Numbered from the stretch's first letter, positions 1 through 9,375 are shown. The stretch is DNA of 64,000 nucleotides from Peteryoungia wuzhouensis (GCF_003205195.1 NZ_QJRY01000001.1:868001-932000); one strand, 5' to 3'. A program made the numbers and translations. Notes: generated by a model from the sequence alone, not told the origin.

Positions 1-1946
1 ACGGATCTGTCCTCGTGGCGTCGAAGAACCATCAAGCCCTCGATGCGGTTGAAGAGCGGCTACGCGGCATTGCCAACGACGTGCCATTTATTGTTCGGAC
101 ACTCGATCCGGCTCGGGACTTGGATTTGTCATTCAACGCAGTCCTGACGGAATTGATTAGGGAGCCGAGTAGGTCCGGTCGTGCACCAGATCTAATTGCC
201 CGTGCGAAGCTTGCTACTACCGCTAGGTTGAGGGCAGACGCGCTTCAGACGATTGATGAGATTGGTCGCCTGCGATGCCACATTGCAGATCTTATAGAGC
301 GCCTCGAGGCCCGTCGCGAGGCGGAACCTGATCCGTCTGAAGCGCCATCAGCTGCCGCACGCGTTTCCATCTTCACCCGACTGCTCGAAGTGCTCAAGCG
401 GCTCATTGGGAGAAAAAGTGCTGCCATCGTTAACGATGATCCGGCAGCCGAAGGCGCTTCGGACGAGATGCTGAAGAAGCATCTTGCCAAGCTTCAGCAG
501 GAATGTGAGCGCCTTGGCGCGCCAGAGGATCCGGTTTCGCTAACGGCTGAGATTGCGGAACTGGTGCAGTCGATCATGCCGCGGGTTCTGCTCCAAAGGA
601 CGGTGCTGACCGAGGCTGAAAGACAGGAATTGGGTGAGGAGCACGCAAACCTTGAGCTGGCTCAACTGACCGGCCCCTTACGTCCTGAGTTGGCCCGGAA
701 GGTCGTTAATCACCGCCCGCTTTGGCTTGCGTCGGTCCTCGGTGCTCCAAAGCGCATTCCGCTGGCGGCGGGGCTTTTCGACTTGGTCATTTTTGATGAA
801 GCCAGTCAGTGCGATGTCGCTTCAGCGCTGCCACTTTTCGCGCGCGCCAAGCGCGCTGTTGTTGTGGGTGACAATAAGCAGCTGTCTTTCATCAGTCAGC
901 TGGGGATCGCCCATGACCGCAACCTCATGCAGGCGCAAGGTCTGCCAATCGGCTCGATGGGCCGCTTCGCACAAAGCCGGCAATCGTTGTTCGACTTGGC
1001 GAACCTGACTCCGGGGGCGTCAAAGGTCATGTTGCGCGACCAATACCGTTCAGCAACTGATATCGTCGAATACATCAACGAAGCATTCTACGGCGGAAAG
1101 CTGCGTGTCGCTGGCGACCAACAGAGGCTGAAGGCGCCCGCTGGATTGAAACCTGGAATCGCCTGGAAGGACGTTCCTTCTCCGTCGACGCCCATGTCGA
1201 CAAATGTGAATTTGGCCGAAGTTTCTGCCATCACGGATCACCTGAAGCTCTTGCTTCTCACTGAAGCATATTCTGGCACGGTTGGCGTTATTGCGCCTTT
1301 CCGACCTCAGGTGCAGGCACTGAGCGACGCAATACATGCGGCAATCCCTGAGCAAGTGATTGAAAAGGCCGATCTACGAATTGGAACAGTGGATAGCTTC
1401 CAAGGGCAGGAACGTGACCTGATCCTGTTCTCACCCTGCCTCGGACCATCCAGCGCCATGTCTGCCGTTTCCTTTGTCCAGAAAGACTGGCGCCGGCTGA
1501 ACGTAGCGATCAGTCGTGCGCGCGCGGTTGCCCACGTGTTCGGGGACCTCAGCTACGCTCGATCTGGCAAAGTCAGCAGCCTTCAGAAGCTAGCAAGGAT
1601 TGCAACCGAACCTCGAAAGAGGGTCGCAGAGAGCACGTTTGACAGCAAGTGGGAATGGCGTGTGTTCAACGCCCTAAAAGAGAAGGGACTTGAACCCATC
1701 CCGCAATTCGAGATTGCCGGCCGCAGGCTCGACTTCGCACTGTTCGGGAGAGGCGAGATCAAGCTCGACCTAGAGATCGACGGACGCCATTGGCACGCCG
1801 ACACAGATGGAAAACGCAAACTCGCCGATCACTGGCGAGACAAGCAGCTTCAATCACTTGGATGGCGCGTTCAGCGCTTCTGGGTCGACGAGCTAGAAAA
1901 GGATTTGGAGGGATGCATTGAGCGCGTCAAACAACAGCTTTCGTAA
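1..1946 (+). CDS. Superfamily-1 helicase with C-terminal PD-(D/E)XK-like nuclease domain (5' partial)
   Basis: The reading frame is open from base 3, so the N-terminus and the Walker A motif lie outside the window; 647 residues are visible. The ATP-dependent helicase core shows the Walker B motif FDEASQC at about 792-812, the motif III-like GDNKQL at about 870, the LRDQYRS motif at about 1033-1054, motif V GTVDSFQGQERD at about 1383-1420 and motif VI RLNVAISRAR at about 1494-1525. This is the AAA_11/AAA_12 (DUF4011-like) layout. From about 1635 a second domain carries RRLDFAL, LDLEIDG and a GWRVQRFWVDEL tail, as in the DUF559/MTES_1575 endonuclease group, with D and ExD as likely metal ligands. 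It should unwind and cut nucleic acid; DNA versus RNA is not resolved. The next gene starts inside its 3' end, so it belongs to the downstream operon. Codon use is less GC-biased than from 10 kb onward. Confidence 0.85.
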   Translation, partial: GSVLVASKNHQALDAVEERLRGIANDVPFIVRTLDPARDLDLSFNAVLTELIREPSRSGRAPDLIARAKLATTARLRADALQTIDEIGRLRCHIADLIERLEARREAEPDPSEAPSAAARVSIFTRLLEVLKRLIGRKSAAIVNDDPAAEGASDEMLKKHLAKLQQECERLGAPEDPVSLTAEIAELVQSIMPRVLLQRTVLTEAERQELGEEHANLELAQLTGPLRPELARKVVNHRPLWLASVLGAPKRIPLAAGLFDLVIFDEASQCDVASALPLFARAKRAVVVGDNKQLSFISQLGIAHDRNLMQAQGLPIGSMGRFAQSRQSLFDLANLTPGASKVMLRDQYRSATDIVEYINEAFYGGKLRVAGDQQRLKAPAGLKPGIAWKDVPSPSTPMSTNVNLAEVSAITDHLKLLLLTEAYSGTVGVIAPFRPQVQALSDAIHAAIPEQVIEKADLRIGTVDSFQGQERDLILFSPCLGPSSAMSAVSFVQKDWRRLNVAISRARAVAHVFGDLSYARSGKVSSLQKLARIATEPRKRVAESTFDSKWEWRVFNALKEKGLEPIPQFEIAGRRLDFALFGRGEIKLDLEIDGRHWHADTDGKRKLADHWRDKQLQSLGWRVQRFWVDELEKDLEGCIERVKQQLS

Positions 1947-3438
1947 ATCGCATCGTTTCACAGTCTTGGCTGGATTGCTGGCCGGTGTCTCAGTTGCAGC
2001 GCTTGGAACGATCTTCTTCCAAATGGATCAGATGGAACGTCGCTATGGCGTGATCGCATCAGAGATTGATCGTTTTAACAATGAGCGCACAGCTGCGCTC
2101 AGACAGCGAGATGAGATCAACTCGGAGATCGCTTCAAAGAACCGAGAATTTGAAAAACTGCAAAGCGAGCTGGCCAACAAGGTTACCTCATTGAAGACCG
2201 CTGAAGACCAGTTGGTTGAATTGCAAACTCGGCTGAACGAAGGCGAGACTGCATTGCAGGCGCTGTCAAAGCGGCAAGAAGCTGCGGAAGCAGCCATTGA
2301 AGAAGCAGCGAGGCTAAAGGCAACCGTCTCGTCGCTTCAGGCTGAGAGGTCGAAGCTGCAGGCCGAGCAAAAGAAGTCTCAGGCGGATTTGGATCGTCTG
2401 ACGCGGAATTTGAAAGACAGTGAGCAGGCTTACAGTCTGAAGCAGCAGGATCTCGAAGATGCAGACGCACGGCTTGCGGATCTCAACCGCAAAATTGCTG
2501 ACGCGCAAGTTCGCAATAGCGACCTAGAAGATCTGAAACGACAGGTGGAAGATTTAGAGAAGAACCAAGCGAACCTACAATCGGCGAAGGCTTCATTGGA
2601 GCAAGAGGTTGAAACTTATGTCACTCAACTCGCGACACTGAAGAGCCAAGTAGAGAGCGCAAAGGCTGAGGCGGCATCGGCGGAAAAGGACGCCGACGAC
2701 CTCAAGAGTGCCCGAGACGCATTAGCGACGAGCAACGAAGACTTGGACAGAAAGCTGCAGCAGCTTCGCTCAGACATAGCACGGCTCGAGGGGCAGCAAC
2801 AGAGCGCAACTCTTGCCACCGACGCCGCGAAATCTGCCGCGGCTGAGGCGGAAGGTCGGCAGAGACAGGCTGAGGAACTACGAACACAAGCCCAGAGTCA
2901 ACTTGCAAGCCTGCTGCCCCAAATAGACGCGGCACAAAATCAAAGGGCCGAACTTGAAGCCACGATTGAAGCACTCGAAAGAGACGCTGTGGCTGCCCGC
3001 GTAGTTGCTTCTCAGGCGGCCGAGGCAGAGCGACGTAAGAGCGTGGCGGAGGCAGCGCAACGAAGTTTAAGTGAGCAACTAGCCGCCGCCCGGGAAGAGC
3101 TATCGCAGCTACAGAGCCAGCGCGAAACCGAACAGGCAAGCCTGGACGCTCTTCGATCCCAGTTGAGCAAGCTTCAAGGCACAGCGGAGCAGACGCGCCT
3201 CATTTCGGCAGACATCGATGCTCTGCAGGGTCAGCTGAAAACCTTAACAGAACAGGTCTCAAATCTGCGGCGAGAGCAGGCGGCTCTGACAGAGGACATC
3301 AAAACCAAGCGGTCTACGCTCAGCGCTCTGAATTCTAATCCAGCAAAGACACCGGGGGCGGTTTCGCAGGAATCGACCGACGAGACCCCGGTAACTCCTG
3401 ACACAACCCAGCAGCCAAACACCGCCCCGGAGCAATAA
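1918..3438 (+). CDS. Membrane-anchored long coiled-coil protein of unknown function
   Basis: A 506-residue protein that I do not recognise as a named family. Residues about 14-36 form one hydrophobic membrane segment. Residues about 40-465 are almost continuous charged heptad-type sequence rich in E, K, Q, A and L, so a long coiled coil. The last 35 residues are disordered and rich in P and T. The start is taken as TTG at 1918 because GGAGGG lies five bases upstream at 1907-1912, and because the next in-frame Met would remove the membrane segment. It overlaps the helicase gene by 29 bases and ends nine bases before the McrB-like gene. It probably acts as a structural or scaffold subunit at the inner membrane together with the next protein, which has the same anchor plus coiled-coil layout. 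That role is inferred. Confidence 0.8.
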   Translation: MSASNNSFRKSHRFTVLAGLLAGVSVAALGTIFFQMDQMERRYGVIASEIDRFNNERTAALRQRDEINSEIASKNREFEKLQSELANKVTSLKTAEDQLVELQTRLNEGETALQALSKRQEAAEAAIEEAARLKATVSSLQAERSKLQAEQKKSQADLDRLTRNLKDSEQAYSLKQQDLEDADARLADLNRKIADAQVRNSDLEDLKRQVEDLEKNQANLQSAKASLEQEVETYVTQLATLKSQVESAKAEAASAEKDADDLKSARDALATSNEDLDRKLQQLRSDIARLEGQQQSATLATDAAKSAAAEAEGRQRQAEELRTQAQSQLASLLPQIDAAQNQRAELEATIEALERDAVAARVVASQAAEAERRKSVAEAAQRSLSEQLAAAREELSQLQSQRETEQASLDALRSQLSKLQGTAEQTRLISADIDALQGQLKTLTEQVSNLRREQAALTEDIKTKRSTLSALNSNPAKTPGAVSQESTDETPVTPDTTQQPNTAPEQ

Positions 3439-3447
3439 GGTCCCGCA

Positions 3448-5484
3448 ATGCTTACGTCGAACACCCTTATATTTCTGCTGCTTGGGATCGGCCTTTTTGG
3501 ACTCATCGGCATCCAGTTGTTCTTCGCGATTTTTCACGATCGCGTCGTTTCAGCCGCAGGTCCACAGCGTGCGCTGGAGGCCCTTCTAGTTGATATCGAA
3601 AGCAAGAGAGACCTTCTGAGAGATGTTGAGACAGAACTTGCTGAACGGCGGAAGCGGCTTGAAAACATCGCAGACATCCAGGCCGAGTATGATGCCACTA
3701 AGCGGCAACTGGACGAGCTAAAGCTTGAGTGGACTCTTCAAGACGAAAAGCGAGCAGAGATCCGCAAGCTGACCGTCGAAATGGAAACTGCTCTCGCAGA
3801 GAAAGCGACAGTCGACGCAGATCTCGCGACGGCCCGCCTCGACCTTGAAGCCGTGCAGGATCGCATAGTCGCGGCTGAGCGCATGTTCGCACAGATCGAA
3901 CTGATGAAGACCGAACTGGCGGAACTAGAGCGCCAGATCACCGCTCTACGCGAGGAGAAGCGGGCGCTAGTAGATGCCGAGGCGCGCCTCGAAGAGATTA
4001 ATCGTTCGTTGGCTGACAGCGAACGCGAGCTCGCCCATCTGGATGGCAGAGTTGAAGCGGCCCGCAGTGAGCTTGAGTTGGTGCGTGAACAGCAAGTGGC
4101 AGAACGCGCCGCAGCCGTCGAGGCAAGGTCTGAGCTGGCAAACGTCGCAGCCAAGCTGGCAGCCGCACAGGAACAGATCAGTTCTGCTGAACGGTCTGTC
4201 GAGTCGCTAGAGGATAAGAGAGCCGCCCTTCTGGCCAAACTAGCCCATCTGGAGGAGTTAGCTGGTGACGCAGCTGACGCGGGCGCCGATCCCGACATTT
4301 CAAAGCAAGTTGATGAACGGCTTAGAGAGCTGACACTTCTTCCACCTGTTCTCTCTGGACTGAAAGAATGGAAAGAACGGGCGCCGGAAAATGAAGCTGA
4401 TGCTCTCAAACACGTCAGCGACAGGCTGAAGGCCAGCGGACTAGACTACCCGGACCGGGTCGTCAGGGCATTCCATACCGCCATGAAGGTAAATGAGACA
4501 GCGCAGATGGCCGTTCTCGCGGGTATATCTGGGACGGGCAAGAGCCAGCTGCCCAGGCAATACGCAGCCGCGATGGGTATTGGTTTCCTTCAGGTTCCCG
4601 TGCAGCCCAGGTGGGACAGCCCTCAGGATCTGATGGGCTTCTACAACTACATCGAAAAGCGCTTCAGGCCGACCGACATGGCCAGGGCGCTGTATCAGCT
4701 CGACTTCCTGAACAATCCGAAATCGGAGTTCCAGGACCGAATGCTGATGATTCTGCTCGATGAGATGAACCTCGCGCGAGTCGAATACTATTTCTCTGAC
4801 TTTCTCAGCCGGCTTGAGAGCCGACCGTCTGCCAAAAACGTTGAAAAGGCTGAACTCCGCAAGGACGCCGAGATCGAACTGGAGATTCCAATGCCCAAGG
4901 GTCGGGAAGCGCCCAGAATCTTCCCCGGCTACAATCTTCTCTTCGCGGGCACCATGAACGAGGACGAGAGCACTCAGTCGCTTTCCGACAAGGTTGTAGA
5001 CCGAGCCAACGTTTTGAGATTCGCCGCGCCGAAAAAACTCAAGACAGCCACGGTATCGGAGAAGCTGCCAACGCCCGAAGCACTCTCAGCGAAGCGTTGG
5101 AGCAGCTGGGTTCGCGATTCGAAGGCCGTTGAAGAGAAGCCGCTGGTCCAGTCCAGCCTAAACACCATGATTGAGCTGATGAGCGCCTTCAAGCGTCCTT
5201 TTGGTCACCGGCTTGGAAAAGCAATTGTGGCCTATGTGGCAAACTACCCCTTAAGCGATCGAGGCCAAGTTCTGCATGCGCCATTGGCAGACCAAGTCGA
5301 AATGAGGCTTCTCCCCAAGATGCGCGGGCTCGAAGTGCACAGCTTTGATGAGCCGTTCAGCAAACTCCGCGATTTCGTGGCCAGAGACCTGGAGGATGAG
5401 GCGCTCGCTCAGGCGATCGAAGACTCACGCCAGGCCGCTCAGGATGGATCTGGGCAATTCGTTTGGAACGGGGTCATTCGCTGA
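3448..5484 (+). CDS. McrB-like AAA+ NTPase with N-terminal membrane anchor and coiled coil
   Basis: A 678-residue protein. Residues about 5-28 are a membrane segment and residues about 35-285 a charged coiled coil. A linker leads to an AAA+ domain with Walker A GISGTGKS (Lys365), Walker B LLDEMNLARVEYYFSDFL (Asp438, Glu439) and the sensor block TMNEDESTQSLSDKVVDRAN from about residue 502. The MN-x-D-x-S segment and the E-M-N-L-A-R-V-E-Y-Y-F block are typical of the McrB branch of AAA+ proteins, which power McrC-type partners by nucleotide hydrolysis. The usual soluble N-terminal DNA-reading domain of McrB is replaced by the anchor and coiled coil. The start codon ATG at 3448 lies nine bases after the previous stop. 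The following DUF2357/McrC-like gene starts at the stop codon (TGATG), as expected for a McrB-McrC pair. Nucleotide preference (GTP or ATP) cannot be read from the sequence. Confidence 0.85.
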   Translation: MLTSNTLIFLLLGIGLFGLIGIQLFFAIFHDRVVSAAGPQRALEALLVDIESKRDLLRDVETELAERRKRLENIADIQAEYDATKRQLDELKLEWTLQDEKRAEIRKLTVEMETALAEKATVDADLATARLDLEAVQDRIVAAERMFAQIELMKTELAELERQITALREEKRALVDAEARLEEINRSLADSERELAHLDGRVEAARSELELVREQQVAERAAAVEARSELANVAAKLAAAQEQISSAERSVESLEDKRAALLAKLAHLEELAGDAADAGADPDISKQVDERLRELTLLPPVLSGLKEWKERAPENEADALKHVSDRLKASGLDYPDRVVRAFHTAMKVNETAQMAVLAGISGTGKSQLPRQYAAAMGIGFLQVPVQPRWDSPQDLMGFYNYIEKRFRPTDMARALYQLDFLNNPKSEFQDRMLMILLDEMNLARVEYYFSDFLSRLESRPSAKNVEKAELRKDAEIELEIPMPKGREAPRIFPGYNLLFAGTMNEDESTQSLSDKVVDRANVLRFAAPKKLKTATVSEKLPTPEALSAKRWSSWVRDSKAVEEKPLVQSSLNTMIELMSAFKRPFGHRLGKAIVAYVANYPLSDRGQVLHAPLADQVEMRLLPKMRGLEVHSFDEPFSKLRDFVARDLEDEALAQAIEDSRQAAQDGSGQFVWNGVIR

Positions 5485-6980
5485 TGCTGCACCTGCCCCG
5501 TCCATGGAGTAGCGAGCGTCTTGATGCCTTTGGGGCGACGGATTGCCTGATCAGCGAGGTGACCCCACCTGCCCGCTCCAAGACGGAGCACACGGTGTTG
5601 CTCAAGGGCATGATCCAAGGGCAGCCGATCGATTTGCTTCTGCATCCATATCCGCGCGCAGGTTCTGGGAAAAATCCAACTCGACAGGGCTTCCCCGTCC
5701 GGCCGCCGAAAACGATTGAAAGCGAGACAGAAGAGGATCTGCGAGCGCAGGCACTTTTGCGTCGAATGAACGAGGTGCTGGCTCGAGTCCAGGAGTTGGG
5801 GGAGGCATTGGACGAGCCCGCTCACGTTTGGCCACGTCTCAAGGCCGCGTGGGAAAGGGCGGAGCACGAGGATGACCCACGCATGGCCGAGATTATCCGG
5901 CAGGCGAGAGAGATCCTCCCGAAGCTCAAGGACCTTGAACCGCGGATCCGGAAGGTGCTGCGCCGCACCCGCGAGCTTGTGCCATTGGACAGAGTGCGGG
6001 AAATGGATCGTGCTTCGATGCGTTGGCTTGTCCGCCAGCCTGGCAGCACTATTGCAGAGCGGGCAGGTTCAAGCCAAAGGATCTTAGCGACGGTTCGCCG
6101 CGAAAACTTCGATACTGCTGAGAACCGAGTCTTGCACGCCTACACGGTTCTTGCCTCGGATGTGGCGAGGCAATGGATGAAGGAGCATCCGAAGGCAAAG
6201 GCCAGCCGATGCTACGAACAAGTGGACGCGCTATACCGCTTCTGCAGAACTTTTTCCCGCCTTTTGGCGGAGCTGGACGTGATGATCGCAGAGGCAGGAA
6301 TTGCTCCGAACTATGTCCTCATGCAGGACGCCAACTACCGCGCGGTCTATCAAGCGTGGTTGAGACTGCTCAAGCACCAGCTGGTTATTGACGACCTGTG
6401 GGCATGGCAGGCAGAGACATGGACAGACTTCTGCGTTCTAGCCGTGATATTGGCACTTCACGACGTTGAGGATTGCGAGCTTGTAGCGCAGTCGCCAATC
6501 TTTTGGCGCTCGGAAGCAAGCCTCGGCCGATGGTTTGATCAGGATAATCCCATCGCAGTCTTCTGGCTGAAGCGGCTCAATCGTGTTGTTGAAGTTCATT
6601 CCCGCCCAAGTCAGGCGAGGGGGCTTCTGAGCTATGCGCGTTCACATGTGGCATTGAAGATTACAGACCCAAGCCGCGTTGATGTCCCCCGCACAGTGGC
6701 AGTTTGGACACCTCATACTCTTGACCGCATAGACGTGAAGGAGGCTGTCGTAGAAGCCAATAAGCGCCTGATGGCCATCCAGAAGGTCTCAACGTCAGAG
6801 ACCTTGAGGCAGGGCCTTATCCTCACGCCAGCTAATGGTTTGCCTGAGGTGGTGGAGGCCAGCGATGTCCGGACAAATGTCCAGGGTATAGCTTTCGATC
6901 CGGCAGGGGCCGGCCTCAAGCTTGGTCTTGATGCGATACGAGCATTCGCCCGCGGCGACATCTACAAGTCGGGGCCCTAA
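5484..6980 (+). CDS. DUF2357-like, McrC-related protein lacking an obvious nuclease domain
   Basis: The 498-residue reading starts at ATG 5484, overlapping the previous stop by one base (TGATG); a TTG seven codons upstream is less likely. Residues about 70-160 are helical and charged. The middle contains ENFDTAENRVLHAYTVL (residues about 210-226) and PNYVLMQDANYRAVYQAW (about 277-294), which resemble the DUF2357 domain found in McrC-like partners of McrB NTPases. The C-terminal part, where McrC has a PD-(D/E)XK nuclease, shows no D...(D/E)xK arrangement that I can find. It is therefore probably the McrC-like regulatory partner of the preceding AAA+ protein, and the operon's cutting activity may sit in the helicase-nuclease instead. 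The family call rests on motif resemblance and gene order. Confidence 0.65.
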   Translation: MLHLPRPWSSERLDAFGATDCLISEVTPPARSKTEHTVLLKGMIQGQPIDLLLHPYPRAGSGKNPTRQGFPVRPPKTIESETEEDLRAQALLRRMNEVLARVQELGEALDEPAHVWPRLKAAWERAEHEDDPRMAEIIRQAREILPKLKDLEPRIRKVLRRTRELVPLDRVREMDRASMRWLVRQPGSTIAERAGSSQRILATVRRENFDTAENRVLHAYTVLASDVARQWMKEHPKAKASRCYEQVDALYRFCRTFSRLLAELDVMIAEAGIAPNYVLMQDANYRAVYQAWLRLLKHQLVIDDLWAWQAETWTDFCVLAVILALHDVEDCELVAQSPIFWRSEASLGRWFDQDNPIAVFWLKRLNRVVEVHSRPSQARGLLSYARSHVALKITDPSRVDVPRTVAVWTPHTLDRIDVKEAVVEANKRLMAIQKVSTSETLRQGLILTPANGLPEVVEASDVRTNVQGIAFDPAGAGLKLGLDAIRAFARGDIYKSGP

Positions 6981-9325
6981 TGAAAAAGCTCTGTGGCTAT
7001 GACCTAAATGGCTGGCGGGACTTCGCCAGTCGCAATTGGCAAATTGCGGCAGATGGTGAAGAAGCGGCAAACGATAACACCACCGAAGGTGGCGTATTCG
7101 GCTCAGTCATTGTGGTCGGGGATGGCAAAGCAAGCCGGCTTGTTGGGGGCGCACAAGCCGGGCTTGCTCCACATGGCCGAGGCGGCGGATGGGGAGCATT
7201 GGGAAGCGATGATCGCAGGATATCGGTCAGATCCTTGCTGAGCTCCCCTGATCCGAGCGTTCTGGCTCTTAGCCACGCGTTCTCAGGCATGTTCGTCGGA
7301 GCAGGCATCGGCGTTGCGAGCATCGACGATGTCACGGACAGCAGCGAAATCCTTCAGGAACGGCTTTTGAGCGCGCTCCGGCGGTCGAAGATATCTACAC
7401 CGCTTCTGGTTTGGAGGCCGGTCCTTTCGGTTCTGTATGGACTATCGGCTGAGCTCATCCAAAAGCCCTGTCGCGTCGGCGTGATCAATCATGTCGATCG
7501 AGGGTTTACTGTTCAGGCGCTCATAGTCAGGAATCACAAAGGCCAAGGCAGCGGGGTGCTCGCACCTGAGCGCCGAAACTTCAGTGAGATCATCGAATGC
7601 TCCCTCGGATATGAGTATCTGGCGCAAACCGCACTCAGTGGCCTAGAGGCGTCAGTCTCTAAGCACTGGAGCGCACCACTGCATGCCGCAAGTTCAGTCG
7701 GGCGATTGGCGCTGGGCATTGAAACCAGGCCAGAGTTGCTTCGCATTAACAACGGCGACTGGCAGGCCCTTGAGCCGCCAAACAAGCTTTCCCTAAAGTT
7801 CCCCGACTTGCCATCCGAAATACTGCATATGCTCCGCAGTTCCGACTTGGTGCTTATCGAGTCTCTGACTGAGGGAGCCGTAAGGCAGCAAATACACAAT
7901 CATTTCGCGGATGCGCTTGGGATGCCGCTAGTATCACTGCCACCATCGAGTGTAGCGAAGGGCGCTTTGGTCGCAGCAACACGAATGAGCAAGCGGGAAC
8001 CGGTCTATTTCGACTTTCTGCCCCAGATTTCCACAATTGTGCAAAGGCCTTCAGGCGCAGAAAGCTACGACTTGATAGATCCTGAGACAACGCTCCCGGC
8101 AGGTGAGATTTACCGAAGCCCTGCACCTGCACAGTTCGCGATACAAGCGGGGCAAGAGCGGTTCTCTATCTACCTTCGAAAGCAAAACGCTACCAAGCCC
8201 AGAAAGGCGACTGTCGATCTGGGTCTGAAACTCTCTGGCACTGTGCCGGTTGAGCTGAGTGTCGAGCAAGCCCCGGCATCCGGACGCGCGAGGATTGCCG
8301 TATATGCGGAAAGTCTTTCCAGGCAGTTTCTGGTTGATTGGGACAGCGCAGAAGAACTCGATGAGGACTGGTCTGAACTACTTGCGAAATTGGAGAAGCC
8401 AGAACCGACAGTTCCAAGTCGTCTGGTCATACCTTGCTCCAAAGCTCTGTGGGACGAGAGTGTCTTCGAAGTGGGTTTCGCGGAGCTCGTGAACGCGAAT
8501 GCCAACGCTGCCGAGGTCGATTGGAAAGCATTGGCCGACAAAGCAGATGACCGATACGCACGATCTTATGCTGTTTCTAGCGATGGCCAGCTTCCATCCG
8601 GGATCGACGGCGTAACGCTCACAAATCTAAGGAAGCTAATTGATCAAGCGATCACTCATTTGAATTTGCGCTTGTCCGGTAAGTTGGATGCCGGTAACGA
8701 CTCTCTCCGGTTTCTGACCTGGCTGTTCAGGCTTTGCCCGAACGACGTGGCGATCGTTCTTCTTGACGCTTGGGACCAACAAGTTTCGGGGCATAAGCTC
8801 TTCAACCATCCAAGCCATTGGAAGCTAGCATACCAGGGCTTTGGGCGGATCGTTTCTGACAAGACGCTCGAGTTGCGAGCCATACACAAGATCCTCCAGA
8901 AGCCGATACAGAACTGGGTATGGCAGCGCGAAACTGCAGCCCTAGCCTTTATGCTCTCTCGATCCGAAACCGCTCCCCGGCAGCTCACGAGGCAGAATGT
9001 CGAACTGCTCGCCAGACGCGTGCTTTTGGAGTTCCGGGAAAACCTCGGCACCACCTACAACAAGTTTCACTACGCGCCCTTTCTCCTGGTCGGTCTTATC
9101 CGTTGGCGAATGGTCGACAGACATGCGTTAGTTATAGGCACCGATCCAGTTGCTGACACCCTCGCCAAAGCAACGAGAAGAACCTTGGCTGACCTCGCAC
9201 ATCAGAGCCGCGCCAGCGCTCAGGGCAAATATGGCGTGATCCTGGAGCAAATCTTGGAAGAGCTACAGGGCCAAGGATCGAACCCTGACCTGCTGCTCGA
9301 TATCTATGCTGGTGAAGAGGGCTAA
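6980..9325 (+). CDS. Large protein resembling Hsp70/actin-fold ATPases, last gene of the island operon
   Basis: A 781-residue protein starting at ATG 6980, overlapping the previous stop by one base (TAATG). No family is certain. Residues about 130-185 hold PLLVWRPVLSVLYGL followed by VGVINHVDRGFTVQALIV, which looks like the second phosphate loop of the sugar kinase/Hsp70/actin fold. Residues about 293-345 hold SDLVLIESLTEGAVRQQI followed by a PPSSVAKGALVAATRM segment, like the adenosine loop and the 'A-x-GA' helix of Hsp70. Residues about 350-425 resemble the start of an Hsp70 substrate-binding region. The first phosphate loop is not clear, so ATPase activity may be lost. The last 220 residues look helical. 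Coupled translation places it in the same system as the McrB-like and DUF2357 proteins. Confidence 0.55.
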   Translation: MKKLCGYDLNGWRDFASRNWQIAADGEEAANDNTTEGGVFGSVIVVGDGKASRLVGGAQAGLAPHGRGGGWGALGSDDRRISVRSLLSSPDPSVLALSHAFSGMFVGAGIGVASIDDVTDSSEILQERLLSALRRSKISTPLLVWRPVLSVLYGLSAELIQKPCRVGVINHVDRGFTVQALIVRNHKGQGSGVLAPERRNFSEIIECSLGYEYLAQTALSGLEASVSKHWSAPLHAASSVGRLALGIETRPELLRINNGDWQALEPPNKLSLKFPDLPSEILHMLRSSDLVLIESLTEGAVRQQIHNHFADALGMPLVSLPPSSVAKGALVAATRMSKREPVYFDFLPQISTIVQRPSGAESYDLIDPETTLPAGEIYRSPAPAQFAIQAGQERFSIYLRKQNATKPRKATVDLGLKLSGTVPVELSVEQAPASGRARIAVYAESLSRQFLVDWDSAEELDEDWSELLAKLEKPEPTVPSRLVIPCSKALWDESVFEVGFAELVNANANAAEVDWKALADKADDRYARSYAVSSDGQLPSGIDGVTLTNLRKLIDQAITHLNLRLSGKLDAGNDSLRFLTWLFRLCPNDVAIVLLDAWDQQVSGHKLFNHPSHWKLAYQGFGRIVSDKTLELRAIHKILQKPIQNWVWQRETAALAFMLSRSETAPRQLTRQNVELLARRVLLEFRENLGTTYNKFHYAPFLLVGLIRWRMVDRHALVIGTDPVADTLAKATRRTLADLAHQSRASAQGKYGVILEQILEELQGQGSNPDLLLDIYAGEEG

Positions 9326-9375
9326 GCTTTAGCCTCGCCCTCTCAATCTCCAGCTCTTGCTGCGCGGACTATCGC

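Noticed and set aside
1-9325. Classical restriction-modification or BREX/DISARM locus
   Set aside because: No methyltransferase, PglZ, or other hallmark gene is present; the McrB-like pair and helicase do not fit these types as known to me.
9317-9336. Hairpin GGCTAA-GCT-TTAGCC spanning the stop of the Hsp70-like gene
   Set aside because: The stem is only about six pairs with a three-base loop and no T run, so it is not listed as a terminator.
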